Shown one piece after another: positions 31,798 to 40,223 of a stretch of 64,000 bases of DNA; the stretch's first letter is position 1, and every line of letters begins with the position of its first letter. The notes under the pieces were generated by a model, which was not told the DNA's origin, made no database searches, and saw only the letters and a program-made list of their open reading frames with translations. A program made the translations under genes and the position numbers. The stretch comes from Lysobacter gummosus. Lineage in GTDB: Bacteria > Pseudomonadota > Gammaproteobacteria > Xanthomonadales > Xanthomonadaceae. The stretch spans positions 2,542,001 through 2,606,000 of the forward strand of contig NZ_CP011131.1 of assembly GCF_001442805.1 (NCBI RefSeq), given 5' to 3'.

Positions 31798-32951
31798 CAA
31801 TGGGTCGCCGTAAAAGAAGAAGTGGAATTCGGAAGTGAGTCGTCGCTGCCGGCGGCCAGCGCCGGCGCGTCGGTGGCGGCGATCACCGCGCCGCCGAGGC
31901 AGACCTCGCCGTCGTACAGCACCAGCGATTGCCCCGGGGTGACCGCGCGCTGCGGCTGATCGAAGCGGACCTGCAGCGTGCCGTCGTCGCGCACCTGCAC
32001 CTCGCAGTCCTGGTCGGACTGGCGATAGCGGGTCTGCGCGCTGCAGCGAAACCGCGCGGCAGGCGCGACGCCGGCGATCCAGTGCGCGGTTTCCGACTGC
32101 AATGCCTGCGACTGCAGCCAGCGGCTGTCGCTGCCCTGATCGACGTAGAGCACGTTGGCGGCCACGTCCTTGCCGACCACGTACCACGGCGCCGGCTCGA
32201 AGCCGCGCACGCCGCCGATGTTGAGGCCTTCGCGCTGGCCGAGAGTGAAGTAGAACACCCCCGGATGAGCGCCGACGACACGCCCGTCCGGCGTGCGGAT
32301 CTCACCCTGTTTCGCCGGCAGATAACGCGACAGGAACTCGCGGAAATCGCGTTCGCCGATGAAACAGATGCCGGTGGAGTCTTTCTTGGCCGCGGTCGGC
32401 AGGCCGGCGGCGCGCGCCATCTCGCGCACGTCGCGCTTGAGCAGTTCGCCCAGCGGGAATTTGGTCGCGCTCAACTGGGCCTGGCCAAGCTGGTGCAGGA
32501 AATAGCTCTGGTCCTTGCCGCCGTCGCGCGCGCGCAGCAGGCGGAAGCGGCCGCCGGCCTGGTCGACCCGCGCGTAGTGGCCGGTGGCGATGTAGTCGGC
32601 ACCCAGTTCGCGCGCGGCGTCGAGGAAATACTTGAACTTGATCTCGCGGTTGCACAGCACGTCGGGATTGGGCGTGCGGCCGGTCGCGTACTCGGCGACG
32701 AAGTGCTCGAACACGCCGGCCCAGTACTCGCCGGAGAAATCGCGGAAGTGGATCGGCAGCCCGAGCCGGCCCGAGACCGCGACCGCGTCGCGGCGATCGT
32801 CCTCGGCGCGGCAGTCGCCGCTGCCGTCGTCGGCCCAGTTCTGCATGAACAAACCCGACAGGGCTTCGCCGGAATCGCGCAGCAGCAAGGCCGCGACCGA
32901 GGAATCGACCCCGCCCGACATGCCCACGATGGTGTTGGCCGACCTGGACAT
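31797..32951 (-). CDS. mnmA: tRNA 2-thiouridylase MnmA
   Basis: A 384-residue tRNA-specific 2-thiouridylase that thiolates U34 of tRNA-Lys, -Glu and -Gln. It has the PP-loop [15 protein letters not shown] at the N-terminus, the first catalytic cysteine in [12 protein letters not shown], a [13 protein letters not shown] motif with the second, and a C-terminal beta-barrel. ATG 32951 is 5 nt after the nudJ stop and gives the family start; longer readings are not conserved. It lies in a minus-strand operon with nudJ before and hflD after it. Confidence 0.96.
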   Translation of the reverse strand: MSRSANTIVGMSGGVDSSVAALLLRDSGEALSGLFMQNWADDGSGDCRAEDDRRDAVAVSGRLGLPIHFRDFSGEYWAGVFEHFVAEYATGRTPNPDVLCNREIKFKYFLDAARELGADYIATGHYARVDQAGGRFRLLRARDGGKDQSYFLHQLGQAQLSATKFPLGELLKRDVREMARAAGLPTAAKKDSTGICFIGERDFREFLSRYLPAKQGEIRTPDGRVVGAHPGVFYFTLGQREGLNIGGVRGFEPAPWYVVGKDVAANVLYVDQGSDSRWLQSQALQSETAHWIAGVAPAARFRCSAQTRYRQSDQDCEVQVRDDGTLQVRFDQPQRAVTPGQSLVLYDGEVCLGGAVIAATDAPALAAGSDDSLPNSTSSFTATH

Positions 32952-32956
32952 CTCGA

Positions 32957-33451
32957 TCACAGCGCTTCGGGCGCGACCGAATGCTGCAGCAGGTCGAGCG
33001 AGTGGCGGCGGCCGCCGAGGTAATCGGCCACGACCTGCCACACCAGCGGGCTGCGGTGCTCGGCCGAGCGCGCCTGCAACTGCGCCGGCGTCATCCACAG
33101 CGCCTGGACGATGCCTTCGTCGAGCGCGCGTCCGGCATGGTGGCGTTCGGGCTCGGCGGCGAAGGCGAAGCGCAGATAATGGCGGCCGCCGGAGCCGTCG
33201 GGCTGCACCGGGGCCTTCCACTGATAGGCGCCGACGAACGCGGTCAGGCGCACGTCCCAGCCGGTTTCCTCCAAGGTCTCGCGCAGCGCGGCGTCGCGCA
33301 GGCTTTCGTCCGGCTCCAGATGGCCGGCGGGCTGGTTGATCACCAGCCGGCCGCCGACCGATTCTTCGACCATGAGCAGACGCCCGCCCTCGACCACGAT
33401 GGTGGCGACGGTGACGTCGGGTTGCCAGAAACGGCCTTCGCGGTAGCTCAC
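32957..33451 (-). CDS. nudJ: Nudix hydrolase NudJ-like
   Basis: A 164-residue Nudix protein. The Nudix box is intact: G-x5-E-x7-REUxEExGU in [20 protein letters not shown] and following residues. The GTG at 33451 starts 1 nt after the stop of the upstream gene. NudJ of E. coli hydrolyses nucleoside di- and triphosphates and HMP pyrophosphate and is encoded just before mnmA, as here, which supports the assignment. Length is near that of E. coli NudJ (153). Confidence 0.86.
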   Translation of the reverse strand: MSYREGRFWQPDVTVATIVVEGGRLLMVEESVGGRLVINQPAGHLEPDESLRDAALRETLEETGWDVRLTAFVGAYQWKAPVQPDGSGGRHYLRFAFAAEPERHHAGRALDEGIVQALWMTPAQLQARSAEHRSPLVWQVVADYLGGRRHSLDLLQHSVAPEAL

Positions 33452-33452
33452 G

Positions 33453-34046
33453 TCAGAATTCGTCCTGGTCGGGGGTGAGTTCGGCTTCCATCTTGTCGGC
33501 CGCGCGCACCACGTAATCGATCGCGTCGTCCAGATCGTCCTGGGACGCGCCGGCGTCGATCTTGACCACGAAGACGGCCACGCCGTCCTGCTTGACCCAG
33601 CCGCCCATCTTGCTGAGCTGGCTGTCCTCCAGCAGACGGTTGGCGACATCGCCCGGCAGCTGGCTGTCGCCGCCGCGGTAGCCCGGCGACCAGATTTCGC
33701 GCACCTCCAGCTTGCCGTAGCGCTGGGTGCCCGAGAGCACGTAGGCCATCTGGCTGCGCTGCTTGTCCAGGGCGAAGGTCAGGACGAAATCGCCGTCCTT
33801 GTCCACCTCGTACTTGTAGCCCAGGCCTTCGAGCTGCGCGCGGATACGCGGATCGCCGCCCTTGGAGACGCTGTGGTCGGGCTCGACCCGGGCCGGATCG
33901 TTGCGGTCGGCCTTGGCCGGCGCCAGCTTGGCCGGGCCGGCGGCCGCGGCCGGCGCCGTATCCGCGGCCGGCGCCGGGCCGGCCAGCGCCGACAGCGGCA
34001 GGACCGGCAACAGCAGGGCGGACAAAACGGAACGGATCAGGCGCAT
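33453..34046 (-). CDS. Secreted protein of unknown function (possibly YbjN-like)
   Basis: A 197-residue protein with a signal peptide ([20 protein letters not shown]), an Ala/Pro-rich linker to about residue 50, and an acidic alpha/beta domain ([22 protein letters not shown]...) that resembles the YbjN/type III chaperone-like fold. That resemblance is only my reading. ATG 34046 follows AAGGA at good spacing; an in-frame ATG at 34070 is possible. It is the first gene of the nudJ-mnmA-hflD operon, with its stop 1 nt from the nudJ start, and is divergent from clpS. Confidence 0.6.
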   Translation of the reverse strand: MRLIRSVLSALLLPVLPLSALAGPAPAADTAPAAAAGPAKLAPAKADRNDPARVEPDHSVSKGGDPRIRAQLEGLGYKYEVDKDGDFVLTFALDKQRSQMAYVLSGTQRYGKLEVREIWSPGYRGGDSQLPGDVANRLLEDSQLSKMGGWVKQDGVAVFVVKIDAGASQDDLDDAIDYVVRAADKMEAELTPDQDEF

Positions 34047-34191
34047 GACGGTCCTTGAATTCTTGGACATCGGCGCAATCTGGACCGACGGCTCCGCACT
34101 AGATGGCGGCGCTGCGGCATTTTGCAATGCAGCCGTGCACGCGTCCATGTTGCGGGCGCGATCGTATCCACGCCCCCTCGGGGCAGGCGTC

Positions 34192-34204
34192 TATAATCGC
34201 AAAA
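34192..34204 (+). promoter_or_regulatory. clpS -10 box predicting a leaderless mRNA
   Basis: A perfect TATAAT at 34192-34197 lies 6 nt before the clpS ATG, which would place transcription start at or very near the A of the start codon. No Shine-Dalgarno site is visible. A convincing -35 box is not seen. Confidence 0.5.
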
Positions 34205-34524
34205 TGGCAAAACAGACCGATCACGAACACAGTCACGGCGTGCTGGTGGAAGCCGGCAAGCCCGAAGTCGCCCGTCCGCCGCTTTATTCGGTACTGGTGC
34301 TTAACGACGATTACACCCCGATGGACTTCGTCGTCGAGGTGCTGATGCGCTTTTTTCCGATGAACGTCGAAAAAGCTACGCAAATCATGCTCCACGTCCA
34401 TACCCGCGGCCGCGGCGTATGCGGCGTCTTCACGCGCGAAGTGGCCGAGTCCAAAGTCGCGCAGGTGAATGAATTTTCAAGACTGCATCAGCACCCCTTG
34501 CTGTGCACGATGGAAAAGGCCTAA
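34204..34524 (+). CDS. clpS: ClpS: ATP-dependent Clp protease adaptor
   Basis: A 106-residue adaptor that delivers N-degron substrates to ClpAP. The core [20 protein letters not shown] and the binding-pocket/ClpA-interacting stretch [13 protein letters not shown] are conserved. ATG 34204 gives the usual unstructured N-terminal tail ([16 protein letters not shown]). It is followed by clpA after 90 bp, as in most gammaproteobacteria. Confidence 0.96.
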   Translation: MAKQTDHEHSHGVLVEAGKPEVARPPLYSVLVLNDDYTPMDFVVEVLMRFFPMNVEKATQIMLHVHTRGRGVCGVFTREVAESKVAQVNEFSRLHQHPLLCTMEKA

Positions 34525-34614
34525 AAGGGAGCTGAGCACCGCCAAGGGGGCGGGGCATGGAAAAGCCGGCGAGCGCCCCCACGTAGCGTGCATACGTCCT
34601 GGAGGCTCCGCCCC

Positions 34615-36894
34615 ATGTTCAGCAAGGATCTCGAATACAGCATCGGCCAGTGCTACAAGCGCGCCCGCGAGGCGCGCCATGAGTACATGACGGTCGAACA
34701 CCTGCTGCTCGCACTACTCGACAACCCGTCCGCCGAGGCCGTCCTCAAGGCCACCGGCGCGGACTTCGCGCGATTGCGCAGCGATCTGGAACAGGCCATA
34801 GCGACCTCGGTCCAGGTGCTGCCCGACGACGTCGATCGCGACACCCAGCCCACGCTGGGCTTCCAGCGCGTGCTGCAACGCGCGGTCTACCACGTCCAGT
34901 CCTCGGGCAAGAAGGAAGTCACCGGCGCCAACGTGCTGGTGGCGATCTTCGGCGAGAAGGACTCGCACGCGGTCTACTTCCTCAATCAGCAGGACGTGGC
35001 CCGCCTGGACGTGGTCAATTACCTGTCCCACGGCATCGTCAAGCACAGCGGCGAGGAGGGGCAGGGCCACCACGAGGAAGAGTCCAAGCCGCCGGAGGGG
35101 CCGGATGTGGATGGCAAGTCCGATGCGCTGGCCGAATTCGCCAGCAACCTCAATCAGCTGGCGCGCGAAGGCAAGATCGACCCCCTGGTCGGCCGCGCGG
35201 ACGAAGTCGAGCGCACCATCCAGGTGCTGTGCCGCCGGCGCAAGAACAACCCGCTGTACGTCGGCGAGGCCGGGGTGGGCAAGACCGCCATCGCCGAAGG
35301 CCTGGCCAAGCGCATCGTCGATGGCGAAGTGCCCGAGGTGCTGCGCAACGCGACCATCTTCGCCCTCGACCTGGGCGCCCTGGTCGCCGGCACCAAGTAC
35401 CGCGGCGATTTCGAAAAGCGCCTGAAGGCCGTGCTCGCGCAGCTCAAGAAGCAGCCCGAGGCGATCTTGTTCGTCGATGAGATCCACACCATCATCGGCG
35501 CCGGCTCCGCCAGCGGCGGCACCATGGACGCCAGCAACCTGATCAAGCCGGCCCTGTCCTCGGGCGAGCTGCGCTGCATCGGTTCGACCACGTTCCAGGA
35601 ATACCGCGGCATCTTCGAGAAGGACCGCGCGCTGGCGCGGCGCTTCCAGAAGATCGACATCGTCGAGCCGACCGTGGGCGAGACCTACGAAATCCTGCAG
35701 GGCCTCAAGCCCAAGTACGAGTCGCACCACGGCGTCACCTACGCCGACGAGGCGCTGCAGGCTGCGGTGGATCTGTCGGTCAAGCACATCGGCGACCGCC
35801 TGCTGCCGGACAAGGCCATCGACGTCATCGACGAGGCCGGCGCGCGCCAGCGCCTGCTGCCGGAGAGCGCGCGCAAGCAGCTCATCGACATCGAGGAGAT
35901 CGAGACCATCGTCGCCAAGATGGCGCGCATCCCGACCAAGCAGGTGTCGGCCAGCGACAAGGACGTGCTGCGCAATCTCGAACGCAACCTCAAGATGGTG
36001 ATCTTCGGCCAGGATCCGGCGATCGAGACGCTCGCCTCGGCGATCAAGCTCGCGCGCTCGGGCCTGGGCAATCCGGACAAGCCGATCGGCAACTTCCTGT
36101 TCGCCGGTCCCACCGGCGTGGGCAAGACCGAGGTGACCAAGCAGCTCGCGCTGCAACTGGGCATCGAGCTGGTCCGCTTCGACATGTCCGAGTACATGGA
36201 GCCGCATTCGGTCAGCCGCCTGATCGGCGCGCCTCCGGGCTACGTCGGTTTCGACCAGGGCGGCCTGCTCACCGAGAAGATCGTCAAGACCCCGCACTGC
36301 GTGCTGTTGCTGGACGAAGTCGAGAAGGCGCATCCGGACATCTTCAACATCCTGTTGCAGGTCATGGACCGTGGCACGCTGACCGATACCAACGGTCGCG
36401 AGGCCAACTTCAAGAACGTGATCGTGGTGATGACGACCAATGCCGGCGCGGCTCAGGCTTCGCGGCGTTCGATCGGCTTCACCAAGCAGGACCACTCCAC
36501 CGATGCGATGGAAGTGATCCGCAAGGGCTTCAGCCCGGAATTCCGCAACCGCCTCGACGCGGTGGTGCAGTTCCAGGCGCTGGGCTTCGATCACATCCTG
36601 CGGGTGGTGGACAAGTTCCTGATCGAGCTGGAAAGCCAGCTGCACGAGAAGAACGTGACCCTCACCGCCACGCCGACCGCGCGCGACTGGCTGGCCCAGC
36701 ACGGTTTCGATCCGCTGATGGGCGCCCGTCCGATGGCGCGCGTGATCCAGGACCAGATCAAGCGTCCGCTCGCCGACGAACTGCTGTTCGGCAAGCTGGT
36801 GGGCGGCGGCCGGGTCACCATCGACGTCAAGGACGATCAGCTCGTGGTCGAGGCGCAGGCCGAGCCGGAGAAGCTGTTGCCGGCGACGGTGTGA
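34615..36894 (+). CDS. clpA: ClpA: ATPase subunit of ClpAP protease
   Basis: A 759-residue Hsp100 unfoldase (E. coli ClpA: 758). The N-domain ([19 protein letters not shown]) is followed by two AAA+ rings with Walker A motifs [13 protein letters not shown] and [13 protein letters not shown], and a second-ring Walker [13 protein letters not shown]. It unfolds proteins for ClpP, and with ClpS handles N-degron substrates. The ATG at 34615 has GGAGG at 34601-34605; a GTG at 34588 would add nine non-conserved residues. Confidence 0.97.
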   Translation: MFSKDLEYSIGQCYKRAREARHEYMTVEHLLLALLDNPSAEAVLKATGADFARLRSDLEQAIATSVQVLPDDVDRDTQPTLGFQRVLQRAVYHVQSSGKKEVTGANVLVAIFGEKDSHAVYFLNQQDVARLDVVNYLSHGIVKHSGEEGQGHHEEESKPPEGPDVDGKSDALAEFASNLNQLAREGKIDPLVGRADEVERTIQVLCRRRKNNPLYVGEAGVGKTAIAEGLAKRIVDGEVPEVLRNATIFALDLGALVAGTKYRGDFEKRLKAVLAQLKKQPEAILFVDEIHTIIGAGSASGGTMDASNLIKPALSSGELRCIGSTTFQEYRGIFEKDRALARRFQKIDIVEPTVGETYEILQGLKPKYESHHGVTYADEALQAAVDLSVKHIGDRLLPDKAIDVIDEAGARQRLLPESARKQLIDIEEIETIVAKMARIPTKQVSASDKDVLRNLERNLKMVIFGQDPAIETLASAIKLARSGLGNPDKPIGNFLFAGPTGVGKTEVTKQLALQLGIELVRFDMSEYMEPHSVSRLIGAPPGYVGFDQGGLLTEKIVKTPHCVLLLDEVEKAHPDIFNILLQVMDRGTLTDTNGREANFKNVIVVMTTNAGAAQASRRSIGFTKQDHSTDAMEVIRKGFSPEFRNRLDAVVQFQALGFDHILRVVDKFLIELESQLHEKNVTLTATPTARDWLAQHGFDPLMGARPMARVIQDQIKRPLADELLFGKLVGGGRVTIDVKDDQLVVEAQAEPEKLLPATV

Positions 36895-36918
36895 TTCGCG
36901 GCGTCATGCGACAAAGAA

Positions 36919-36944
36919 AAGGCGGCCTTCGGGCCGCCTTTTTT
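36919..36944 (+). terminator. Rho-independent terminator after clpA
   Basis: A 9-bp stem, AAGGCGGCC at 36919-36927 with GGCCGCCTT at 36932-36940, has a TTCG tetraloop and is followed by T residues to 36944. Confidence 0.9.
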
Positions 36945-36984
36945 ATGGTTGATCGTTTGTTGTCAGGCCCGGCTGTTTGTTTTG

Positions 36985-37372
36985 CTTCGGCGAAGCCGAG
37001 TATCGAGAGACTTCGGCGTCGTCTTCCAGTCGGCGTCATCTTCCAGATCGTCATTCCCGCGAAGGCGAGTGTCCGGAGACTTCAGCGCCATCTTCCACGT
37101 CGTCATTCCCGCGAAGGCGAGTGTCCAGAGACTTCAGCGCCATCTTCCACGCCGTCATTCCCGCGAAGGCGGGCTCCGCTTTACTTCGGCGGAGCCGAAC
37201 ATCCAGGGACTTCAGCGTCATCTTCCAGATCGTCATTCGCGCGAAAGCGGGAATCCAGAGGCTTCAGCGTCATCTTTCCGATCGTCATTCCCGCGAACGC
37301 GGGAATCCAGTGACTTCAAACGTTCTCGCACGAAAGGCACTGGATTCCCGCTTTCGCGGGAATGACGGTAGG
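36985..37372. repeat. Tandem 52-bp repeat array (family C REP-like units)
   Basis: Five near-identical units start at 37039, 37091, 37143, 37221 and 37273, each opening with TCTTCC and holding GTCATTCCCGCGAAGGCG. Three spacings are exactly 52 bp and one is 78 bp, because the third unit carries a 26-bp insert with a GCTCCGC...GCGGAGC hairpin. A degenerate start lies at 36985-37038 and a final copy in inverse orientation at about 37339-37368. The same elements occur at 8341-8540. All reading frames here are repeat-derived and not genes. Confidence 0.85.
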
Positions 37373-37389
37373 TAGCTACGGTGTTACCG

Positions 37390-37425
37390 GATCCCGACTC
37401 CCGAGTCCCGAGTCCCGAGTCCCGA
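37390..37425. repeat. Heptanucleotide tandem repeat CCCGAGT
   Basis: About four copies of a 7-nt unit (GACTCCC then GAGTCCC units) end 3 bp before the stop of the minus-strand gene at 37428. Related GGGATTC runs lie at 40149-40223 and 43954-44000. Confidence 0.6.
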
Positions 37426-37427
37426 AA

Positions 37428-37772
37428 TCACCGCCCGCCGAACTTGCGATACGCGGCTTCGTCGATCTTCTCGACCTGTGCCACTTCGCAGTTGTCGCGG
37501 TTGGTTCGCACGCGCGTGCCGGTCGGGCAGATGCGGCCTTTCTGCTTCTCGGTGGACACTTCGAACTGCTGCGTGAAGCTGAGGTCGTAGCAGGACTTCA
37601 CGTTCAATCGGTAATAGCTGTCGCTGTCCTTGACCAGCACGGCCTTGTCGCCCAGGCGCGAGATCTTCGGCTTGGCGCCCAGATCGACGCAGGCATCGAT
37701 CGGGTCGGCGAATGCCGCGCTCGCGGCGAAAGTAAGCAACGTGGCCAACGCAATCCTTGTGGGCAACAACAT
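37428..37772 (-). CDS. Small secreted protein of unknown function, paralogue 1
   Basis: A 114-residue protein with a signal peptide ending ASAAFA before DPIDACVDLG. The mature domain carries four cysteines (DACVDLG, KSCYDL, GRICPTG, RDNCEVA) and ends EKIDEAAYRKF. It aligns along its whole mature length with the next gene upstream (37948-38295), so the two arose by tandem duplication. The pattern recalls DUF6491-type secreted proteins, a tentative match. ATG 37772 has GAGGA upstream. Confidence 0.65.
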   Translation of the reverse strand: MLLPTRIALATLLTFAASAAFADPIDACVDLGAKPKISRLGDKAVLVKDSDSYYRLNVKSCYDLSFTQQFEVSTEKQKGRICPTGTRVRTNRDNCEVAQVEKIDEAAYRKFGGR

Positions 37773-37947
37773 GGGGGCATCCTCAGCAGGGGCTCGGAAT
37801 GAGCTCGCAGTGCAATGTATCGATCGCTGCGAGCGCGCAAATCTGGAATAAGTCGTGGTGACCTTCGTCATGGCATGACCTTCGGCCTAAACCGTTCGAT
37901 GCCGGCGCGCATCTGTTGTTCTTAATCGATGCATGCGCGACACGGTT

Positions 37948-38295
37948 TCATCGATGGCGCCGATAACGTTCGAAGGCTTCGGCATCGATGGTTTCGATGC
38001 CGGCGACCGCGCAATCGCCGCGTCGGGTGCGGATGTGCGTGCCGCTTGGGCGCAGTCGATTTTTGCGTTGCTCGGCGACGACTTCGAGCGTGGGCGATGC
38101 GCGCAGATCGCCGCCGCATCCATCCTGCAAGCGCAGTCGATATCGGTCTTCGCCGTGCTTGAGCAAGACCGAGTCGTAGCCTCGCGCGATCTGCGAAGAG
38201 CGATCCAGATCGATGCAGGCATCGAGCGCCTGCGCGCAGGTAGGGCCCGCCGACAGACAAAGCGCGGCGGCCAGAACAATTCCGGTAGTCGGCAT
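37948..38295 (-). CDS. Small secreted protein of unknown function, paralogue 2
   Basis: A 115-residue protein with a signal peptide (MPTTGIVLAAALCLSAGPTC...AQA). The mature domain shares the DACxDL start, a YRL..CGGDL segment, the GTHIRTRRGDC motif and an IDAEAFERY end with paralogue 1. One of the cysteines of paralogue 1 (GRICPTG) is replaced by arginine here (NRLRPSG). Both genes point the same way with a 175-bp gap. Function unknown. Confidence 0.6.
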   Translation of the reverse strand: MPTTGIVLAAALCLSAGPTCAQALDACIDLDRSSQIARGYDSVLLKHGEDRYRLRLQDGCGGDLRASPTLEVVAEQRKNRLRPSGTHIRTRRGDCAVAGIETIDAEAFERYRRHR

Positions 38296-38735
38296 AGGGT
38301 TCTCGTTTGCGGCTCGAAGCGAGCACATCGATACGGATGACGCCGGAGGACGAATCGTCTAGGTCGAAAGTCATGGGCGCGCGCGATGCGATGTATTTAT
38401 TTGTTGTTCGCGCCACCCGATGCGCGGCGCGAACCCGCGCGCGCGTCGCCTCGCGGACGCGCGCGATCGCGCACACCTCGCGCGATCCGCTGTTTCCAAT
38501 CGGCAGTTGCTAGCGCGCGCTGCGACCTCGCGCACATCTTCAGCGGTTGTCGCGGCGCAGCGCGATCGGCGCGAGGGGCCGGTGCTAGCGTCGCCGTGGC
38601 CCGCGCGGTGCGCGGGCCGGAACCGTCTCGGCCGATCCCGTGTCGCCGAGGCTCGCCACTGCGTCCGCGTGCGCGGCGCAGTCACTCAATGCGGGCCCCC
38701 CGTCCCGCGTCGATCCATGGAAAAGGAGCAACACC
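38296..38735. other. Gene-free gap with divergent promoters
   Basis: This 440-bp stretch between divergent small secreted proteins has no credible reading frame. It holds a short A/T-rich patch at 38388-38410 and long runs of CG dinucleotides (38440-38490). A GGAG just before 38736 serves the next gene. Confidence 0.4.
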
Positions 38736-38945
38736 ATGAAGTTACGCAAGCTCGTCGTTGCGGCCGTCGCCGCGTTCGTCTTTGCCGGCGCCACCGCCGC
38801 CCTGGCTGGCCCGCAGCTCACTCCCTGCCAGGAATGCCGGATCGCCTACAACGTGTGCCTGTACGAGGGCCACGGGCAGCGCGATGCCGAATGCCTGGTG
38901 GAATACAACAGTTGCCGGGCCGAGAACGGCTGTCCGCTGGAATAA
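38736..38945 (+). CDS. Small cysteine-rich secreted protein
   Basis: A 69-residue protein with a clear signal peptide (MKLRKLVVAAVAAFVFAGA..ALA, cleavage near residue 24). The ~45-residue mature peptide contains six cysteines in the order PCQECRIAYNVC, AECLVEYNSC and NGC, enough for three disulfides or a metal site. AAAAGGAG precedes ATG 38736 at good spacing. A terminator follows, so it is a self-contained transcription unit. I recognise no family. Possible roles range from an envelope stress factor to a secreted effector or metal binder; none is supported. Confidence 0.7.
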   Translation: MKLRKLVVAAVAAFVFAGATAALAGPQLTPCQECRIAYNVCLYEGHGQRDAECLVEYNSCRAENGCPLE

Positions 38946-38987
38946 GCCGGGCGGGCCCGTCCACAGGTCCACGGTGCTTCGGGCATG

Positions 38988-39014
38988 AAAAAGGCGGCCA
39001 TAGGCCGCCTTTTT
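38988..39014. terminator. Bidirectional terminator between the Cys-rich gene and infA
   Basis: AAAAAGGCGGCC at 38988-38999 pairs perfectly with GGCCGCCTTTTT at 39003-39014 around a 3-nt loop. A-run and T-run on the two sides let it act for both converging genes. Confidence 0.9.
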
Positions 39015-39031
39015 TCAACGAGTTACCGCGC

Positions 39032-39250
39032 TTACTTCATGCGGTAGGTGATGCGGCCCTTAGTCAGGTCGTAGGGCGTCATCTCAACCTTGACCTTGTC
39101 GCCGGTCAGGATGCGGATGTAGTTCTTGCGCATGCGACCCGAGATATGGGCAATGATTTCGTGCCCGTTTTCGAGACGCACGCGGAACATGGTGTTCGGA
39201 AGAGTTTCCGCCACCGTGCCCTCGAATTCGATCACGTCGTCTTTTGCCAT
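39032..39250 (-). CDS. infA: Translation initiation factor IF-1
   Basis: A 72-residue OB-fold protein of exactly the usual IF-1 length ([20 protein letters not shown] at the N-terminus, KGRITYRMK at the C-terminus). IF-1 binds the ribosomal A site during initiation. It lies downstream of aat on the minus strand, the same neighbour as in E. coli, where aat and infA are adjacent. Confidence 0.98.
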   Translation of the reverse strand: MAKDDVIEFEGTVAETLPNTMFRVRLENGHEIIAHISGRMRKNYIRILTGDKVKVEMTPYDLTKGRITYRMK

Positions 39251-39354
39251 GTGTCTCTCAAAAAGGTGGACCGGAGAGGTCCGCAAGGATCGGGCGTCGC
39301 GCGCCCGCGAAGCCGCGCATTCTGCCACGTGAGCGCCCCGGGAGCAAAAAACCG

Positions 39355-40137
39355 TTAATCGGGCCGGCGTTGGGGCGCGGCCGGGGACGGCGCGGGCGGC
39401 GGCTCGGCCAGCTGCGCGGCCCGCATTTCGCCGAACCGGGCGGTCCACGAACCGGGCGCAAACCCAGGCTGGGCCGCGAGTTCGCCGGCCCGGGCCAGGA
39501 ACAGCTCGCGCGGCAGGCTGATCGCGCCCAGGCTCAGCAGGTGCGGATTCTCGACCTGGGCGTCGAGCAGCGGCCAGCCCCAGCGATGCAGGCAATGCGC
39601 CAAAGCCGCGAGCGCCACCTTGGACCCGCCCGAGCGCCCGCTGAACATGCTTTCGCCATAGAACATGCGACCGATGGCGATGCCGTAGATACCGCCGGCC
39701 AGTTCTTCGCCGTCGTAAACCTCGACCGAATGCGCATGGCCCAGGCGGTGCATCTCGGCATAGGCCTGCAGCATCTCATCGCTGATCCAGGTGCCGTCCT
39801 GGCCGGGCCGCGGCGCCTGGGCGCAGGCGCTCATGACCGCTTCGAAGGCGGTGTCGGCGCGCACGGTCCAGTCGCAGCGGCGCAGGCCGCGGCGGAATCT
39901 GGACGACAGGCGCACGCCGTCGGTGCGGAACACCGTGCGCGGGTCCGGGCACCACCACAGCAGCGGATAGCCGTCGCTGGGCCAGGGGAAGATGCCGTGG
40001 CGGTAGGCGTTGAGCAGCCGCGGCGGCGTCAGGTCGCCGCCGATTGCGAGCAAACCGTCCGGATCGGCCAGCGCCTGCCCGCCGGGCGGAAACTCGGCGT
40101 CGGAGTCGGGCGAGAGCAGGAACGGAAGACGCCTCAT
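39355..40137 (-). CDS. aat: Leucyl/phenylalanyl-tRNA--protein transferase
   Basis: A 260-residue Aat enzyme that adds Leu or Phe to proteins starting with Arg or Lys, making N-degrons for ClpS-ClpAP. Family signatures are visible: [26 protein letters not shown] followed by WWCPDPR, and [19 protein letters not shown]. The C-terminal 20 residues are Pro/Ala-rich and not conserved. With clpS and clpA 4.5 kb away on the other strand, three parts of the bacterial N-degron pathway are grouped here. Confidence 0.96.
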   Translation of the reverse strand: MRRLPFLLSPDSDAEFPPGGQALADPDGLLAIGGDLTPPRLLNAYRHGIFPWPSDGYPLLWWCPDPRTVFRTDGVRLSSRFRRGLRRCDWTVRADTAFEAVMSACAQAPRPGQDGTWISDEMLQAYAEMHRLGHAHSVEVYDGEELAGGIYGIAIGRMFYGESMFSGRSGGSKVALAALAHCLHRWGWPLLDAQVENPHLLSLGAISLPRELFLARAGELAAQPGFAPGSWTARFGEMRAAQLAEPPPAPSPAAPQRRPD

Positions 40138-40148
40138 CGGGACGGGAT

Positions 40149-40223
40149 GGGGGATTCGGGATTGGGGATTCGTCGAAGCCTAAAGCAGAACCTGCTTTTG
40201 CGAATGCCGAATCCCTAATCCCC
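40149..40223. repeat. Imperfect inverted repeat of GGGATTC-type units
   Basis: Left arm 40149-40172 (GGGGGATTCGGGATTGGGGA...) pairs with right arm 40201-40223 at about 20 of 23 positions, with a 28-nt loop. The right arm supplies the last codons and stop of the acyltransferase-like gene. Confidence 0.6.

Noticed and set aside
34714..36702. Long minus-strand frame opposite clpA
   Set aside because: Composition-driven shadow; clpA itself is certain.
36891..37375. Overlapping reading frames in all three plus phases and CRISPR-like regular spacing
   Set aside because: The frames consist of translated 52-bp repeat units. It is not a CRISPR array, because whole units repeat, with no unique spacers and no cas genes.
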